DNA from: Streptomyces sp. CHD11
GTDB taxonomy: Bacteria; Actinomycetota; Actinomycetes; Streptomycetales; Streptomycetaceae
NCBI RefSeq assembly: GCF_018638295.1
Contig: NZ_JABTTS010000012.1
Span: forward strand, 62,001-126,000
DNA: 64,000 bases
Direction of reading: 5' to 3'
The notes under the pieces are model-generated. The model saw only the letters and a list, made by a program, of their open reading frames with translations. It was not told the DNA's origin and made no database searches. Below, in pieces: positions 34,632-42,792 of this stretch. Both the position numbers and the translations under genes were made by a program. Each line of letters opens with the position of its first letter. Position 1 is the stretch's first letter.

Positions 34632-34837
34632 CTAGCCCTGCAGCAGTCCACCGGGCCTCGTCCCCTCCATCAAACTGGTCACCGCGCCGCAGGGCGGACA
34701 CGAGTTCCGAGCGCCATCCCTCGGGCCCTTGGCGGAGCCAGAGGGGCCACTGGTCTGTGCGGTTGTCGATCAGGTGGCCGTACTCCCACCCCTGTCGCGG
34801 CCGCCTGCAATGATCCGTGCCAAAGGTCGCTCGCCAC
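34632..34837 (-). pseudogene. Fragment of an unidentified gene trapped between two ISs
   Basis: On the minus strand one frame reads RATFGTDHCRRPRQ, then WEYGHLIDNRTDQWPLW, LRQGPEGWRSELVSALRRGD and ends EARWTAAGL at the IS701 border. Its third-codon GC is high and the sequence looks like real protein. The 5' side is cut by the IS5-like element at 34838, the 3' side by IS701. Across the IS5-like element, minus-strand sequence beyond 41303 (MTGCLDEVEVGDV) is a possible upstream part, but a frameshift would be needed. I do not recognise the family. Confidence 0.5.
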
Positions 34838-34864
34838 TGAGGTTTTCTCAGCGAAATTCACTTC
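34838..34864. repeat. Left terminal inverted repeat of the IS5-like element
   Basis: Begins TGAGGTTTTCTCAGCG and ends ATTCACTTC. It is the intact partner of the split right repeat at 35751-35765 and 41292-41303 and served to define the intron boundaries. Confidence 0.8.
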
Positions 34865-34947
34865 GGGGCCCCAGCTGCGGACAGACGTGAAACCCCTGGT
34901 CGGACGGTTCTCACCACAAGATCGTCCGTAGAACCAGAGGCTTCACG

Positions 34948-35757
34948 TTGGTCACCTATGCTGCCGTGCTCGACGTCCCCCGCCACATCGTGGTGCACCT
35001 CTCCCGGCTGCTCGCCGTGCACCGTCGCGGCCTCAACACCCCGCTCGGCTCGCGAGCCCTGGGCACCTTCCGCCAGGCGGTCCTGGTACGCTGCGCTGGT
35101 TCCGTGAGCGCGGTTGTGTGCACTGCCTGGCCAGAGACGCTGGCGTCTCGCAGGCCACCGGCTACCGCTACCTCCACGAGGGCATCGACGTCCTCGCGAC
35201 CCAAGCACCGGACCTGCACGAGGTGTTGGACCGCTGCCGCGAGGAGGAGATTAGCCACGTGATCCTCGACGGCATGCTCGTCGAAAGCGACCGCCTCGCC
35301 GGCACCCGGGACAACGGCAACGACCTGTGCTTCAGCCAGAAACACAAGGGCTTCGGCGGCAACGTCCAGTTCCTGTCCGCCCCGAACGGCACCCCGTTGT
35401 GGGTCTCCGACGTCGAGCCGGGCTCCACCCCGGACATCACCGCCGCCCGGCTGCACGTCCTGCCCGCGCTGTACAAGGCGGCGGCCGACGGCCTGCCGAC
35501 CCTGGCCGACAAGGGCTACATCGGTGCCGGTATCGGCATCCGCGTCCCGGTCCGCCTCCCGAAAGGGAAGTCGGAACGAGCCCTGGACGCCGACACGCGC
35601 ATCACGAATTCCCTGATCAGAGACCTTCGCTCCCTCGGCGAGCGCACCGCCGCCGAGCTCAAGGAACGCTGGCGCACGCTGAAGCGCGTCACCCTGAGCC
35701 CCAGTCATCGGCGACATAGCCCGCGCCGCCCTCACTCTCAACCACCACTGGAAGTGA
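34948..35757 (+). pseudogene. IS5-like transposase (DDE_Tnp_4 type), two frameshifts
   Basis: The gene begins at a TTG (34948) with VTYAAVLDVPRHIVVHLSRLL and reads to about 35088 (GTFRQAVLV). There the frame changes: the next segment, LRWFRERGCVHCLARD onward, is two bases out. It continues through SQATGYRYLHEG, LDGMLVESDRLAGTRDN, KHKGFGGNVQFL and LPTLADKGYIGAG. A second shift near 35703 separates TLKRVTLSP from the expected tail IGDIARAALTLNHHWK (stop at 35755-35757). A working transposase cannot be made without correction. Confidence 0.88.
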
Positions 35758-35828
35758 TCTTCACTGTAGGGTCGGGGGCTGGCGCGGTGACGGAGTACGT
35801 CCGCTCCGTTTCCAGCCCCCGCCGCTTC

Positions 35829-35861
35829 GAACCGCGCATGCGGTGCTCCCGCACACGGCTC
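35829..35861 (-). ncRNA. Group II intron domain V
   Basis: The 33-nt minus-strand hairpin starts GAGCCGTGTGCGG, has a GAGC-type loop region and ends CCGCATGCGCGGTTC. The AGC catalytic triad, the two-base bulge and the pairing GAGCCG/CGGTTC follow the domain V consensus. The reverse transcriptase stop codon (TGA, 35860-35862) overlaps its first bases, a usual arrangement. Confidence 0.9.
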
Positions 35862-37234
35862 ACCGACGCCGTTCACCGGCGGCATTAGGTCTCTCCCGCC
35901 AGGGCTTGCCCGCCCTGGGTGCAACGACGGTTCCGCACGGGCTGATCAGGCTGAGATCCCGCGGGGACGAGACCGCCAGCACCCATCTCCCGCACGCCCG
36001 GCTGCGCCGGTGCTTTCTGCTGATAAGTGCGCGACACGCTCCCGGGTATACCGGCCGATCATGCTGAAGCGCCGAGCGGAATGGCCGTACCGGAAGTACG
36101 CCATCCAGCCCCGGAGGAACAAGTTGAGGTCCTCCACGATCACTTGTGGATGCAGCAGGAGCCGGCGCCGGGCAGTGATCTTCCGGATTCGGTCCCTGGC
36201 ATGCTGCATCCCCGGTTCGAGGGCCAGCGGGCGAGGAACTTGACACGTGGGCGTCCGTGCAGCCCTCGGGAGCGGACCTGGCGGTGGTGGAATCCGAGGA
36301 AGTCGAAGCCTCCCCGCCCACTTTTAGGTGCACGATCCTCGTCTTGGCCGCCTTCGGCTTCAGCCCCAACTCCCCCAGCAGTTCGACCAATCAGGCAAGC
36401 GCCCGTTCGGCCTGGCTGCGGGAGAAACACATCACGATCAGGTCATCGGCATAGCGGACCAGGCTCCCATCGTGTTCGTCCCATGCCCGGTCGAGCCCGG
36501 TGGATAGACGTTGCACATCAGCGGTGAGATCACACCACCTTGCGGGGTCCCGGTCACCGGCCGCCGCACCTGCCCGTCCTCCATCACTCCGGCGCGGAGA
36601 ATTTGCCGCAGGAGTTTGAGGACGGACTGGTCACAGACGCGTCCTTCGACCGCGTGCATAAACTTCTCGTGCGCGATCGCCGAGAAGCACTCGGCGATGT
36701 CCGTCTCCACCACCCACCGCCTGCCCCGCTGGTGCTCATCGATGAGCACTTGCAGGGCATCGTGGGCCGAGCGTTTCGGGCGGAACCCGAAGCTGCACGG
36801 CAGCATGTCGGCCTCGAAGACCGGCTCGAGCACGATCTTCATCGCGGCCTGCACGATGCGGTCACGAACCGTCGGGATGGGCAGCGGTCTTTGCTGTTCT
36901 TCACCCCCGGCTTGGGGATGAACACCCGGCGGGCAGGCAAGGGACGGCAATTCCCCTGCCGCAGTTCGTCGGCCAACTCGCCAAGGAGACGGTCGATGCC
37001 GTGCTCCTCGACCTGGGCCAGGGTGGTTCGGTCGATGCCCGGTGCGCCATTGTTGGCACGCACCATGACCCACGCGCGCCGGAACACATCCCTGCGGTGG
37101 ATCTTGTCTCCCAGCGCGTGGAACCGCCGTCCGGGGCCGGCCTTGGCCGCCCGGTAAAGCGCATGCTGCAAGGCACGGACCTTGTCCGAGGGAGTACGTC
37201 CCCCGACGGCGGGAACAGCCACACGGGCACTCAC
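35860..37234 (-). pseudogene. ltrA: Group II intron-encoded reverse transcriptase/maturase, multiply broken
   Basis: The product can be followed through several frames. From GTG 37234: RDVFRRAWVMVRANNGAPGID and RRVFIPKPG, a shift near 36893; then IPTVRDRIVQAAMKIVLEP, GFRPKRSAHDALQVL, TGTPQGGVISPLMCNVY; a shift; LVRYADDLIVMC with the YADD catalytic motif at 36442-36453; an in-frame TGA at 36391; KAAKTRIVHLKVGGE; another shift to FDFLGFHHRQVRSRGLHG; another to QHARDRIRKITARRRLLL and FLRGWMAYFRYGHSARRF; and a final one into HRRSRACGRWVL and WRERPNAAGERRR. With at least five lesions it is not functional. Confidence 0.88.
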
Positions 37235-37439
37235 CGAGCCCCTCCTTCACTTCATGACGCACCGACGAAGCAGTGGCCCTTCCCTCACCGGGAGTTGTGT
37301 TGTCTCCCAGCTGCAAGCGGTACTACGGCCACCTCCGACGCCCAGCCGGCCCGGATGGCGTCCCGCTGTGTGGTGTAGGGGATCTCCGCGGTTGCGTGCG
37401 CGGGTTCTGCTCCCTCGGGTGCACCGTCTGCCGGTGTCT

Positions 37440-38655
37440 GCTCCCTACTCAACTGGCAGACCACCGTGCAACTGTCCGGAGTGAACGGGCAGTTCGACCC
37501 CAGGGGGTGCACGGTGGCCTTGTCCCAGCATGACCTACTTCGCCTGCTTGAGTCACTACGTTCGGCCGATGGTCTTGAACTCGTCCGCGAGGTCGCCGAG
37601 CGGCAGCTGCAGGAACTGATCGAGGCCGAAGCCACCACGAAGATCGGCGCCGAGTGGGGCGAACACACCGACACCCGCACCACCTGGTGCAACGGGCACC
37701 GCGAGAAGACGATGACCACGCAGGCCGGCGACCTGGAACTCGCCATCCCGAAACTGCGGGCCGGAAGTTTCTTCCCCAGCCTCCTCGAGCGCCGGCGGCG
37801 CATCGACCAGGCTCTCTACGCGGTCATCATGGAGGCATACGTCCACGGCGTCTCCACCCGCTCCGTCGACGACCTCGTCAAAGCCCTCGGCTCCGACACC
37901 GGGATATCCAAGAGCGAGGTCCCCCGGATCTGCGCGGACCTCGACGAACAGCTCGACGCTTTCCGGACCCGCCCGCTGGACCACATCCGCTTCCCCTACC
38001 TGTTCCTCGACGCCACCTACGTCAAGGCCCGCGTCGACCACCGCATCGTCTCCCAGGCGATCGTCATCGCCACCGGCGTCACCCAGGACGGCGGCCGCGA
38101 AGTCGTCGGGGTCATGGTCGGCGACAGCGAGACCGAGGTTTTCTGGGCCCAGTTCCTGCGTCACCTGCGAGAACGCGGCCTGAGTGGCGTCCGCCTGGTC
38201 ATCTCCGACAGCCACAGCGGCCTGGTCAAAGCAATCCGCAAAGTCATGCTCGGCGCCGCCTGGCAGCACTGCCGGGTCCATTTCGTCCGCAACGTCTTCG
38301 CCGCCATCCCGAAAGGCTCGGCGGAGATGGTCGCAGCGACGATCCGCACCGTCTTCGCCCAGCCCACCGTGGACGCGGTCTGCGCCCAGCTCGACACCGT
38401 CGCCGACATGCTCGGCCGACAGTTCCCCAAGATCAGAGAGATGCTGCTGGAGGCGAAGGAAGACCTGACCGCGTTCGCGGACTTCCCCCACCAGCACTGG
38501 AAGAAGATCCAGTCCACGAACCCGCTCGAGCGGCTGAACCGGGAAATCAAACGCCGCACCGACGTCGTCCAGGTCTTCCCCAACCCGACCGCAGTCCTCC
38601 GCCTGGCCACCGCGGTCCTCGCCGAACTCCACGACGAGCGGATCGCCTGGTCGGG
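37440..38655 (+). mobile_element. IS256-family element inside the intron, 3' truncated
   Basis: Transposase sequence of the IS256 mutator type lies between two parts of the intron's domain I region. On its left, intron sequence can be followed (minus strand) to about 37440; on its right intron sequence resumes near 38660. The terminal repeats could not be identified and the 3' end of the transposase is missing, so the right end was deleted. Boundaries are approximate. Confidence 0.65.
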
Positions 38656-38806
38656 GAGGGCCTCCCCAGTTCCCGCCGCCACCCTCGATACGTTCCGCGC
38701 CTCATACGCCGGGGAGTCCTTCACGGCTGCCCGTCCAGAATCTTCACCGCTTCCATGGCGTTCGCCCCGATTTCGAGAGGCTCTGTCGGCGACGGGTGAA
38801 TTGTGA
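37514..38806 (+). pseudogene. IS256-family transposase, C-terminally truncated
   Basis: From GTG 37514 the product starts ALSQHDLLRLLESLRSADGLELV and shows mutator-type signatures LRAGSFFPSLLERRRRIDQALYA, the DDE aspartates in YLFLDATYVK and RLVISDSHSGL, and a glutamate in STNPLERLNREIKRRTD. Similarity stops at HDERIAW (about 38650). The remaining frame to 38806 (SPVPAATLDTFRAS...) is antisense intron DNA and the left end of IS21. About 35 C-terminal residues of the usual protein are missing. Confidence 0.82.
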
Positions 38807-38886
38807 CCCTCTGACGGCGGATCAAAACTGACCCGCTTCGTGGTCTTCCGAGCAAACTGATCTTGATCGAAGGTCAGGAGAAGAGG

Positions 38887-40167
38887 GTGATTTCCGTGGA
38901 GGACTGGGCAGAGATCCGCAGGCTGCACCGGGCCGAGCAGATGCCGATCAGGGCGATCGCACGGCACCTGGGCATCTCGAAGAACACCGTGAAGCGGGCG
39001 CTGGCCACCGACCGGCCGCCGGTGTACTCCCGCCCGGTCAAAGGCTCGGTGGTCGACGCGGTCGAGCCGCAGATCCGGGAACTGCTGAAGCAGACTCCGA
39101 CCATGCCCACGACCGTGATCGCCGAGCGGATCGGCTGGGAGAAGGGCATGACGGTGCTCAAGGACCGGGTCCGCGAGTTGCGGCCTGCCTATCTGCCCGT
39201 CGATCCGGTCTCGCGCACGACGTATCAACCCGGCGAGCTGGCTCAATGCGATCTGTGGTTCCCGCCGGCCGACATCCCGCTGGGTTACGGACAGAGCGGA
39301 CACCCGCCGGTCCTCGTCATGGTCTCGGGCTACTCGCGGATCATCGCCGCACGGATGCTGCCCACCCGCACCACCGGCGACCTGATCGACGGACACTGGA
39401 AGCTGCTGACCTGCTGGAACGCGGTCCCGCGGATGCTGGTCTGGGACAACGAGGCCGGCATCGGCCGCGGCAAGGTGACCAGCGACTTCGCCGCGTTCGC
39501 GGGCCTGATCGCCACCCGAATCCATCTCTGCCGGCCTCGCGATCCAGAGGCGAATGGGCTGGTGGAGAGGGTCAACGGCTACCTGGAAACGTCGTTCCTG
39601 CCCGGCCGCACCTTCACCGGACCAAACGACTTCACCACCCAGCTCACCGCCTGGCTCAACATCGCCAACCGGCGTCAGCACCGCACCCTGGGCGCCCGCC
39701 CGATCGACCGGTGGGAAGCCGACCGGGCCCAGATGCTCGCCCTGCCGCCCGTCGATCCGCCGCGCTGGTGGCGCTTCGCCACCCGCATCGGCCGCGACCA
39801 CTACATCCGCGTCGACACCTGCGACTACTCCGTGCACCCCCTGGCCATCGGCAAGAAAGTCCAGGTCCGCACGGACACCGACGAGGTCATCGTCACCCTC
39901 ACCCCCGGCGGGGCGGAAGTCGCCCGCCACCCGCGCTGCTGGGCGAAGCAGCAGACGATCACCGACCCCGTCCACGCCCGCGCCGCAGCCCTCCTGCGCG
40001 GCGACTACCGCTACCATCACACCTCCCGGCCCCTGGCGACCCGCCAGACAGGCGCCGCCGCCGCTGCTGATCTCATCGAGGTCGAGCAACGTAAACTCGA
40101 CGGCTACGACCGCATGTTCACCCTCATCGAGGGCGGCGGCGGACACGACGAACCGGAGGTCTCCTGA
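38887..40167 (+). CDS. istA: IS21 transposase IstA
   Basis: A 426-residue transposase with an N-terminal HTH (EDWAEIRRLHRAEQMPIRAIARHLGIS) and an rve/DDE integrase core: first Asp in QCDLWFP, second in VWDNEAGIG, Glu in GLVERVNGYLE. C-terminal beta domain follows (YSVHPLAIGKKV). GTG at 38887 is preceded by AGGAGAAGAGG; an upstream in-frame TTG is less likely. istB starts on its last base. Confidence 0.93.
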   Translation: MISVEDWAEIRRLHRAEQMPIRAIARHLGISKNTVKRALATDRPPVYSRPVKGSVVDAVEPQIRELLKQTPTMPTTVIAERIGWEKGMTVLKDRVRELRPAYLPVDPVSRTTYQPGELAQCDLWFPPADIPLGYGQSGHPPVLVMVSGYSRIIAARMLPTRTTGDLIDGHWKLLTCWNAVPRMLVWDNEAGIGRGKVTSDFAAFAGLIATRIHLCRPRDPEANGLVERVNGYLETSFLPGRTFTGPNDFTTQLTAWLNIANRRQHRTLGARPIDRWEADRAQMLALPPVDPPRWWRFATRIGRDHYIRVDTCDYSVHPLAIGKKVQVRTDTDEVIVTLTPGGAEVARHPRCWAKQQTITDPVHARAAALLRGDYRYHHTSRPLATRQTGAAAAADLIEVEQRKLDGYDRMFTLIEGGGGHDEPEVS

Positions 40168-40985
40168 TGTCACCCACCGCCAACGGGGCCGGCATCGACA
40201 AGCCCCGAACCGGCCGTCAGACCGCCGCCGACCTGTCCTTCCTGACCCGGGCGATGAAGGCCCCCGCGCTCCTGGACGCCGCCGAGCGACTGGCCGAACG
40301 CGCCTTGAAAGAAACCTGGACACACACCGAGTTCCTGGTCGCCTGCCTCCAGCGGGAGGTCTCCGCCCGCGAGTCCCACGGCGGCGAGGCCCGCATCCGG
40401 TCCGCCCGCTTCCCCGCGATGAAAACAATCGAGGAACTCGATGTCACCCATCTGCGCGGCATAACTCGCCAACAACTGTCACATCTGGGCACGTTGGACT
40501 TCATCGCCGCGAAGGAGAACACCGTATTCCTGGGACCTCCAGGAACAGGGAAGACACACCTGGCGATCGGCCTGGCCGTCCGTGCCTGCCAAGCCGGCCA
40601 CCGCGTCGCGTTCGCCACCGCCGCCGAATGGGTCGACCGCTTGGCCACCGCCCATCACGCCGGACACCTCCAGACCGAGCTCACCAAACTCAGCCGCTAC
40701 CCGCTGATCGTGATCGACGAGGTCGGCTACATCCCCTTCGAAGCCGAGGCCGCGAACCTGTTCTTCCAGCTCATATCGAACAGATACGAGCGAGCGAGCG
40801 TGATCGTCACGAGCAACAAACCCTTCGGACGCTGGGGCGAAGTCTTCGGTGACGAAACCGTGGCCGCCGCCATGATCGACCGCCTCGTCCACCACGCCGA
40901 GGTCCACTCCCTCAAAGGCGACTCCTACCGCATGCGCGGACGCCAACTCGGACGCGTCCCCACCGCCACACACGACACAGACTGA
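40167..40985 (+). CDS. istB: IS21 helper ATPase IstB
   Basis: A 272-residue AAA+ ATPase that helps IstA choose and engage targets. Walker A is GPPGTGKTH and Walker B is VIDEVGYIPF, with sensor region TSNKPFGRW. The ATG overlaps the istA stop by one base (TGATG), typical of the family. The N-terminal 90 residues form the usual helical IstB domain (ERLAERALKETWTHTEFL). Confidence 0.94.
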   Translation: MSPTANGAGIDKPRTGRQTAADLSFLTRAMKAPALLDAAERLAERALKETWTHTEFLVACLQREVSARESHGGEARIRSARFPAMKTIEELDVTHLRGITRQQLSHLGTLDFIAAKENTVFLGPPGTGKTHLAIGLAVRACQAGHRVAFATAAEWVDRLATAHHAGHLQTELTKLSRYPLIVIDEVGYIPFEAEAANLFFQLISNRYERASVIVTSNKPFGRWGEVFGDETVAAAMIDRLVHHAEVHSLKGDSYRMRGRQLGRVPTATHDTD

Positions 40986-41427
40986 ACACCAGCAACCAGA
41001 CCCGGTGGGTCAAAGTTCGACCGCCCAAACTGGGTCAGGATTCAGCCGCCGCCGACAGGCTCGGCACTCCCTCGTTCCACCCTGAAGAGTGGCTGAGTAA
41101 CGACGCTGCAGGCTTCGCGTGATGCTACGGACCGTATCGTCGCTCCCCCTGTTACAGGGCTGTTGACGCCGGACGTTTCCCTCCGACGCCGCCAGCTTGC
41201 TACCGGGCTTCCACCGGCAGGCGACGACGAGCTTCCGAACAGCAGTAACACCGCTACGTAACGGTGTCACCTCCTGTTCTGCTGGGCGCACGAGAAGACC
41301 TCACTACGTCGCCGACCTCGACCTCGTCGAGGCATCCGGTCATTGCTCGACACACCACCACCGTCAATCCAGCCGCGTGTCAAAGGTCAGTAGACGCGCT
41401 CGGACGCCGATTGAATGCATGCGAAAA

Positions 41428-41458
41428 GACCCTGACTGCTGGGAAGGCAGCCAGGGTC
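41428..41458 (-). terminator. Terminator downstream of the small secreted protein gene
   Basis: GACCCTGACTGC (41428 onward) pairs with GCAGCCAGGGTC across a TGGGAAG loop, with one mismatch. On the minus strand it is followed by TTTT, so it is a good factor-independent terminator for the 41538-41981 gene. The interval 41304-41427 is the right flank of the IS5-like element and contains no clear gene. Confidence 0.75.
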
Positions 41459-41537
41459 CATAAGAGGTGTCTGAGGCTAGGCGCCTATCAGAACCATGAC
41501 ACTATCTCGGATATTGAGGAATCACCCCGGAGAATGA

Positions 41538-41981
41538 TCAGGTGTTGAGGCACGGCGTCTTGACTATCTGCGACCGGTTCGCAGTGTCCCCGGGCTCAAT
41601 GTACTTGATGTGCACCACGCCCTTGTAGCACTGAGTGCCAGACTTGTCCGCAATGGTCGTCTCGAAACCCCCGAATCCCCTACTCGTGTTGATCACCTTC
41701 ATGCCAGCGGTCTTCCGCCCCAGGCTGCGAGTATTGTCGCGGTCGATGCTGATGTAGGGGGTGAAGAGATTGTCGCCCTTAGTGCAGGTGAAGTGGGCCT
41801 GAGCGCGTATTTTGCCAGAGTACTGGTGGTCGTCCACATATACCGTGACGCGGCAATTCGGGTTGATGAGCATCGCCTTGCCCACGTTCTTGGACGTTGC
41901 CGAGGCGCTCGGCGCACTCAGTGCAATAACACCAAGGGCTGCAACTCCGGTGATGCCGATCCTCTTCATTACGGAACGCAT
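41538..41981 (-). CDS. Small secreted protein with four cysteines, unknown function
   Basis: A 147-residue protein with a signal peptide (basic start, GITGVAALGVIALSAPSASA; cleavage near residue 29). The mature part has four cysteines (NPNCRV, FTCTKG, TQCYKG, TPCLNT), enough for two disulfides, and many Lys, Thr and Tyr. The ATG at 41981 follows AGGAGA. A terminator lies downstream. Base composition is lower in GC than its neighbours and codon use less extreme, suggesting transfer. I find no match to a family I know. Confidence 0.75.
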   Translation of the reverse strand: MRSVMKRIGITGVAALGVIALSAPSASATSKNVGKAMLINPNCRVTVYVDDHQYSGKIRAQAHFTCTKGDNLFTPYISIDRDNTRSLGRKTAGMKVINTSRGFGGFETTIADKSGTQCYKGVVHIKYIEPGDTANRSQIVKTPCLNT

Positions 41982-42305
41982 GCGAATCTCCTGTCACCGA
42001 TCTCAGAGCTTCCCAAAGAAGGCTCCTGGTCACCCACGATCTTGGCAGCCTGCCATGGTCACCACAAGTGATATTTGATTCTTTTGAGGTGAATCTGAGC
42101 TTGGTTACTAGCCGGCGATAGGGTTGCAGGAATATTTCGAAGTTCATCTACTTCTGGCCCATCGACACGGGTACCTATCCGGATCGACGACGGGCGGGCG
42201 CCCTGGTGTGGCTGGATGCCGGGCCCACAAGGAAGTCTCGTCCCGCAGGGCGGCTTGAGAACTCGGGCAACGAAACCGCTTGTATCAGGTGATCGTGCGT
42301 GTACC

Positions 42306-42565
42306 GATCGGAATGTGTGGACCGAGTGCACCGTGCTGATCGTGGACGGCGCCCCGGTTCTCACCCGCGACCACATCATCACCGAGCGGTCTGAGAACTA
42401 CCGGTACACCGGTACTCCACCAACCACCAGGTCGTCATGGACGCCGACACCCACCTCGACAACGGCATGAACGGCCAAGTCCTCGCCAACCCCGCAGGAC
42501 GTCTGCTGCGCGTCTCACCCGCCTGCCCAGAGCCACCCATGACATCCGCGCCACCACATCACATT
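42306..42565 (+). pseudogene. IS5-family transposase remnant
   Basis: Short fragments of an IS5-type transposase: ECTVLIVDGAPVLTRDHIITERSENYRY, then, one frame over, YSTNHQVVMDADTHLD, and a decayed VSPALP-type stretch to about 42565. Two frame disruptions and missing ends mean it is dead. The rest of the interval (41982-42305, 42566-42792) contains no gene I can support. Confidence 0.65.
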
Positions 42566-42792
42566 GCCGACCGGCGTCGGTGGTGCGGCAAGGCGGTACA
42601 CCCCGGACTCATGTGATGAACAGTCACGTGAGGGGAAGGCACCTGCGGCCCTCATGATCGCCAACCGCCCTTCGGTCACTTGACGCAAGCACCGGCAATA
42701 GGTTGCATACGTTCTGTGATCGTGCACCCTGCTCCATCTTCCTGTTCCTCCGCGTCTCCTCGGACGTCACTTCGGGCAGGGGGCGCCGCGCC

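Larger units (their letters stand above)
38784..41057 (+). mobile_element. IS21-family element, intact
   Basis: Ends are imperfect 26-bp inverted repeats: left 38784-38809 (TGTCGGCGACGGGTGAAT...) and right 41032-41057 (reverse complement TGTCGGCGGCGGCTGAAT...), 22 of 26 matching. A 5-bp direct duplication GGCTC flanks it (38779-38783 and 41058-41062). Both istA and istB are intact, so it may be mobile. It landed in the domain I part of the group II intron, disrupting it. Confidence 0.93.
35766..41291 (-). mobile_element. Group II intron (minus strand), interrupted by two ISs
   Basis: The intron 5' end is GTGCGCCCAG reading from 41291, the canonical GUGYG start. Domain I-like sequence runs to 41058 and resumes at 38783-about 38660, then again from about 37440; the gaps are IS21 and an IS256-family element. 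The encoded reverse transcriptase and domains V and VI follow, and the intron ends ...CCCTAC at 35766 (terminal AY). Flanking exons join into the IS5-like terminal repeat (CTTCACT then GAGAAGACC), which fixes both boundaries. Without insertions the intron is about 2.0 kb. Domain VI pairs GGGGGCTGG with CCAGCCCCC and has an unpaired A near its base. Confidence 0.85.
34838..41303 (+). mobile_element. IS5-like element, split by a group II intron
   Basis: Terminal repeats of 27 bp: left 34838-34864 (TGAGGTTTTCTCAGCG...) and right, in two pieces, 35751-35765 plus 41292-41303. Rejoined, the right end matches the left at 23 of 27 positions in inverted orientation. Without the inserted DNA the element is about 940 bp, a normal IS5 length. 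I could not find a target duplication. Confidence 0.8.

Noticed and set aside
35118..35888. Treating the IS5-like transposase as an intact 256-residue gene
   Set aside because: The first 50 or so residues are in another frame and its last 40 residues run into intron domains V and VI.
37235..37440. Early idea that the group II intron is 5'-truncated at the IS256 element
   Set aside because: A canonical GTGCGCCCAG 5' end was then found at 41291, and the exon junction matches the IS5 repeat, so the intron is interrupted rather than truncated.
38161..40428. 755-codon minus-strand frame through IS256, intron and IS21
   Set aside because: It crosses three separate elements and is antisense to istA and the IS256 transposase. 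Its middle part is group II intron RNA, not protein.
41010..41291. Minus-strand open frame at the intron 5' end
   Set aside because: It begins almost exactly at the GTGCGCCC intron start and continues across IS21 into the other intron half; structured intron RNA explains it better than coding.
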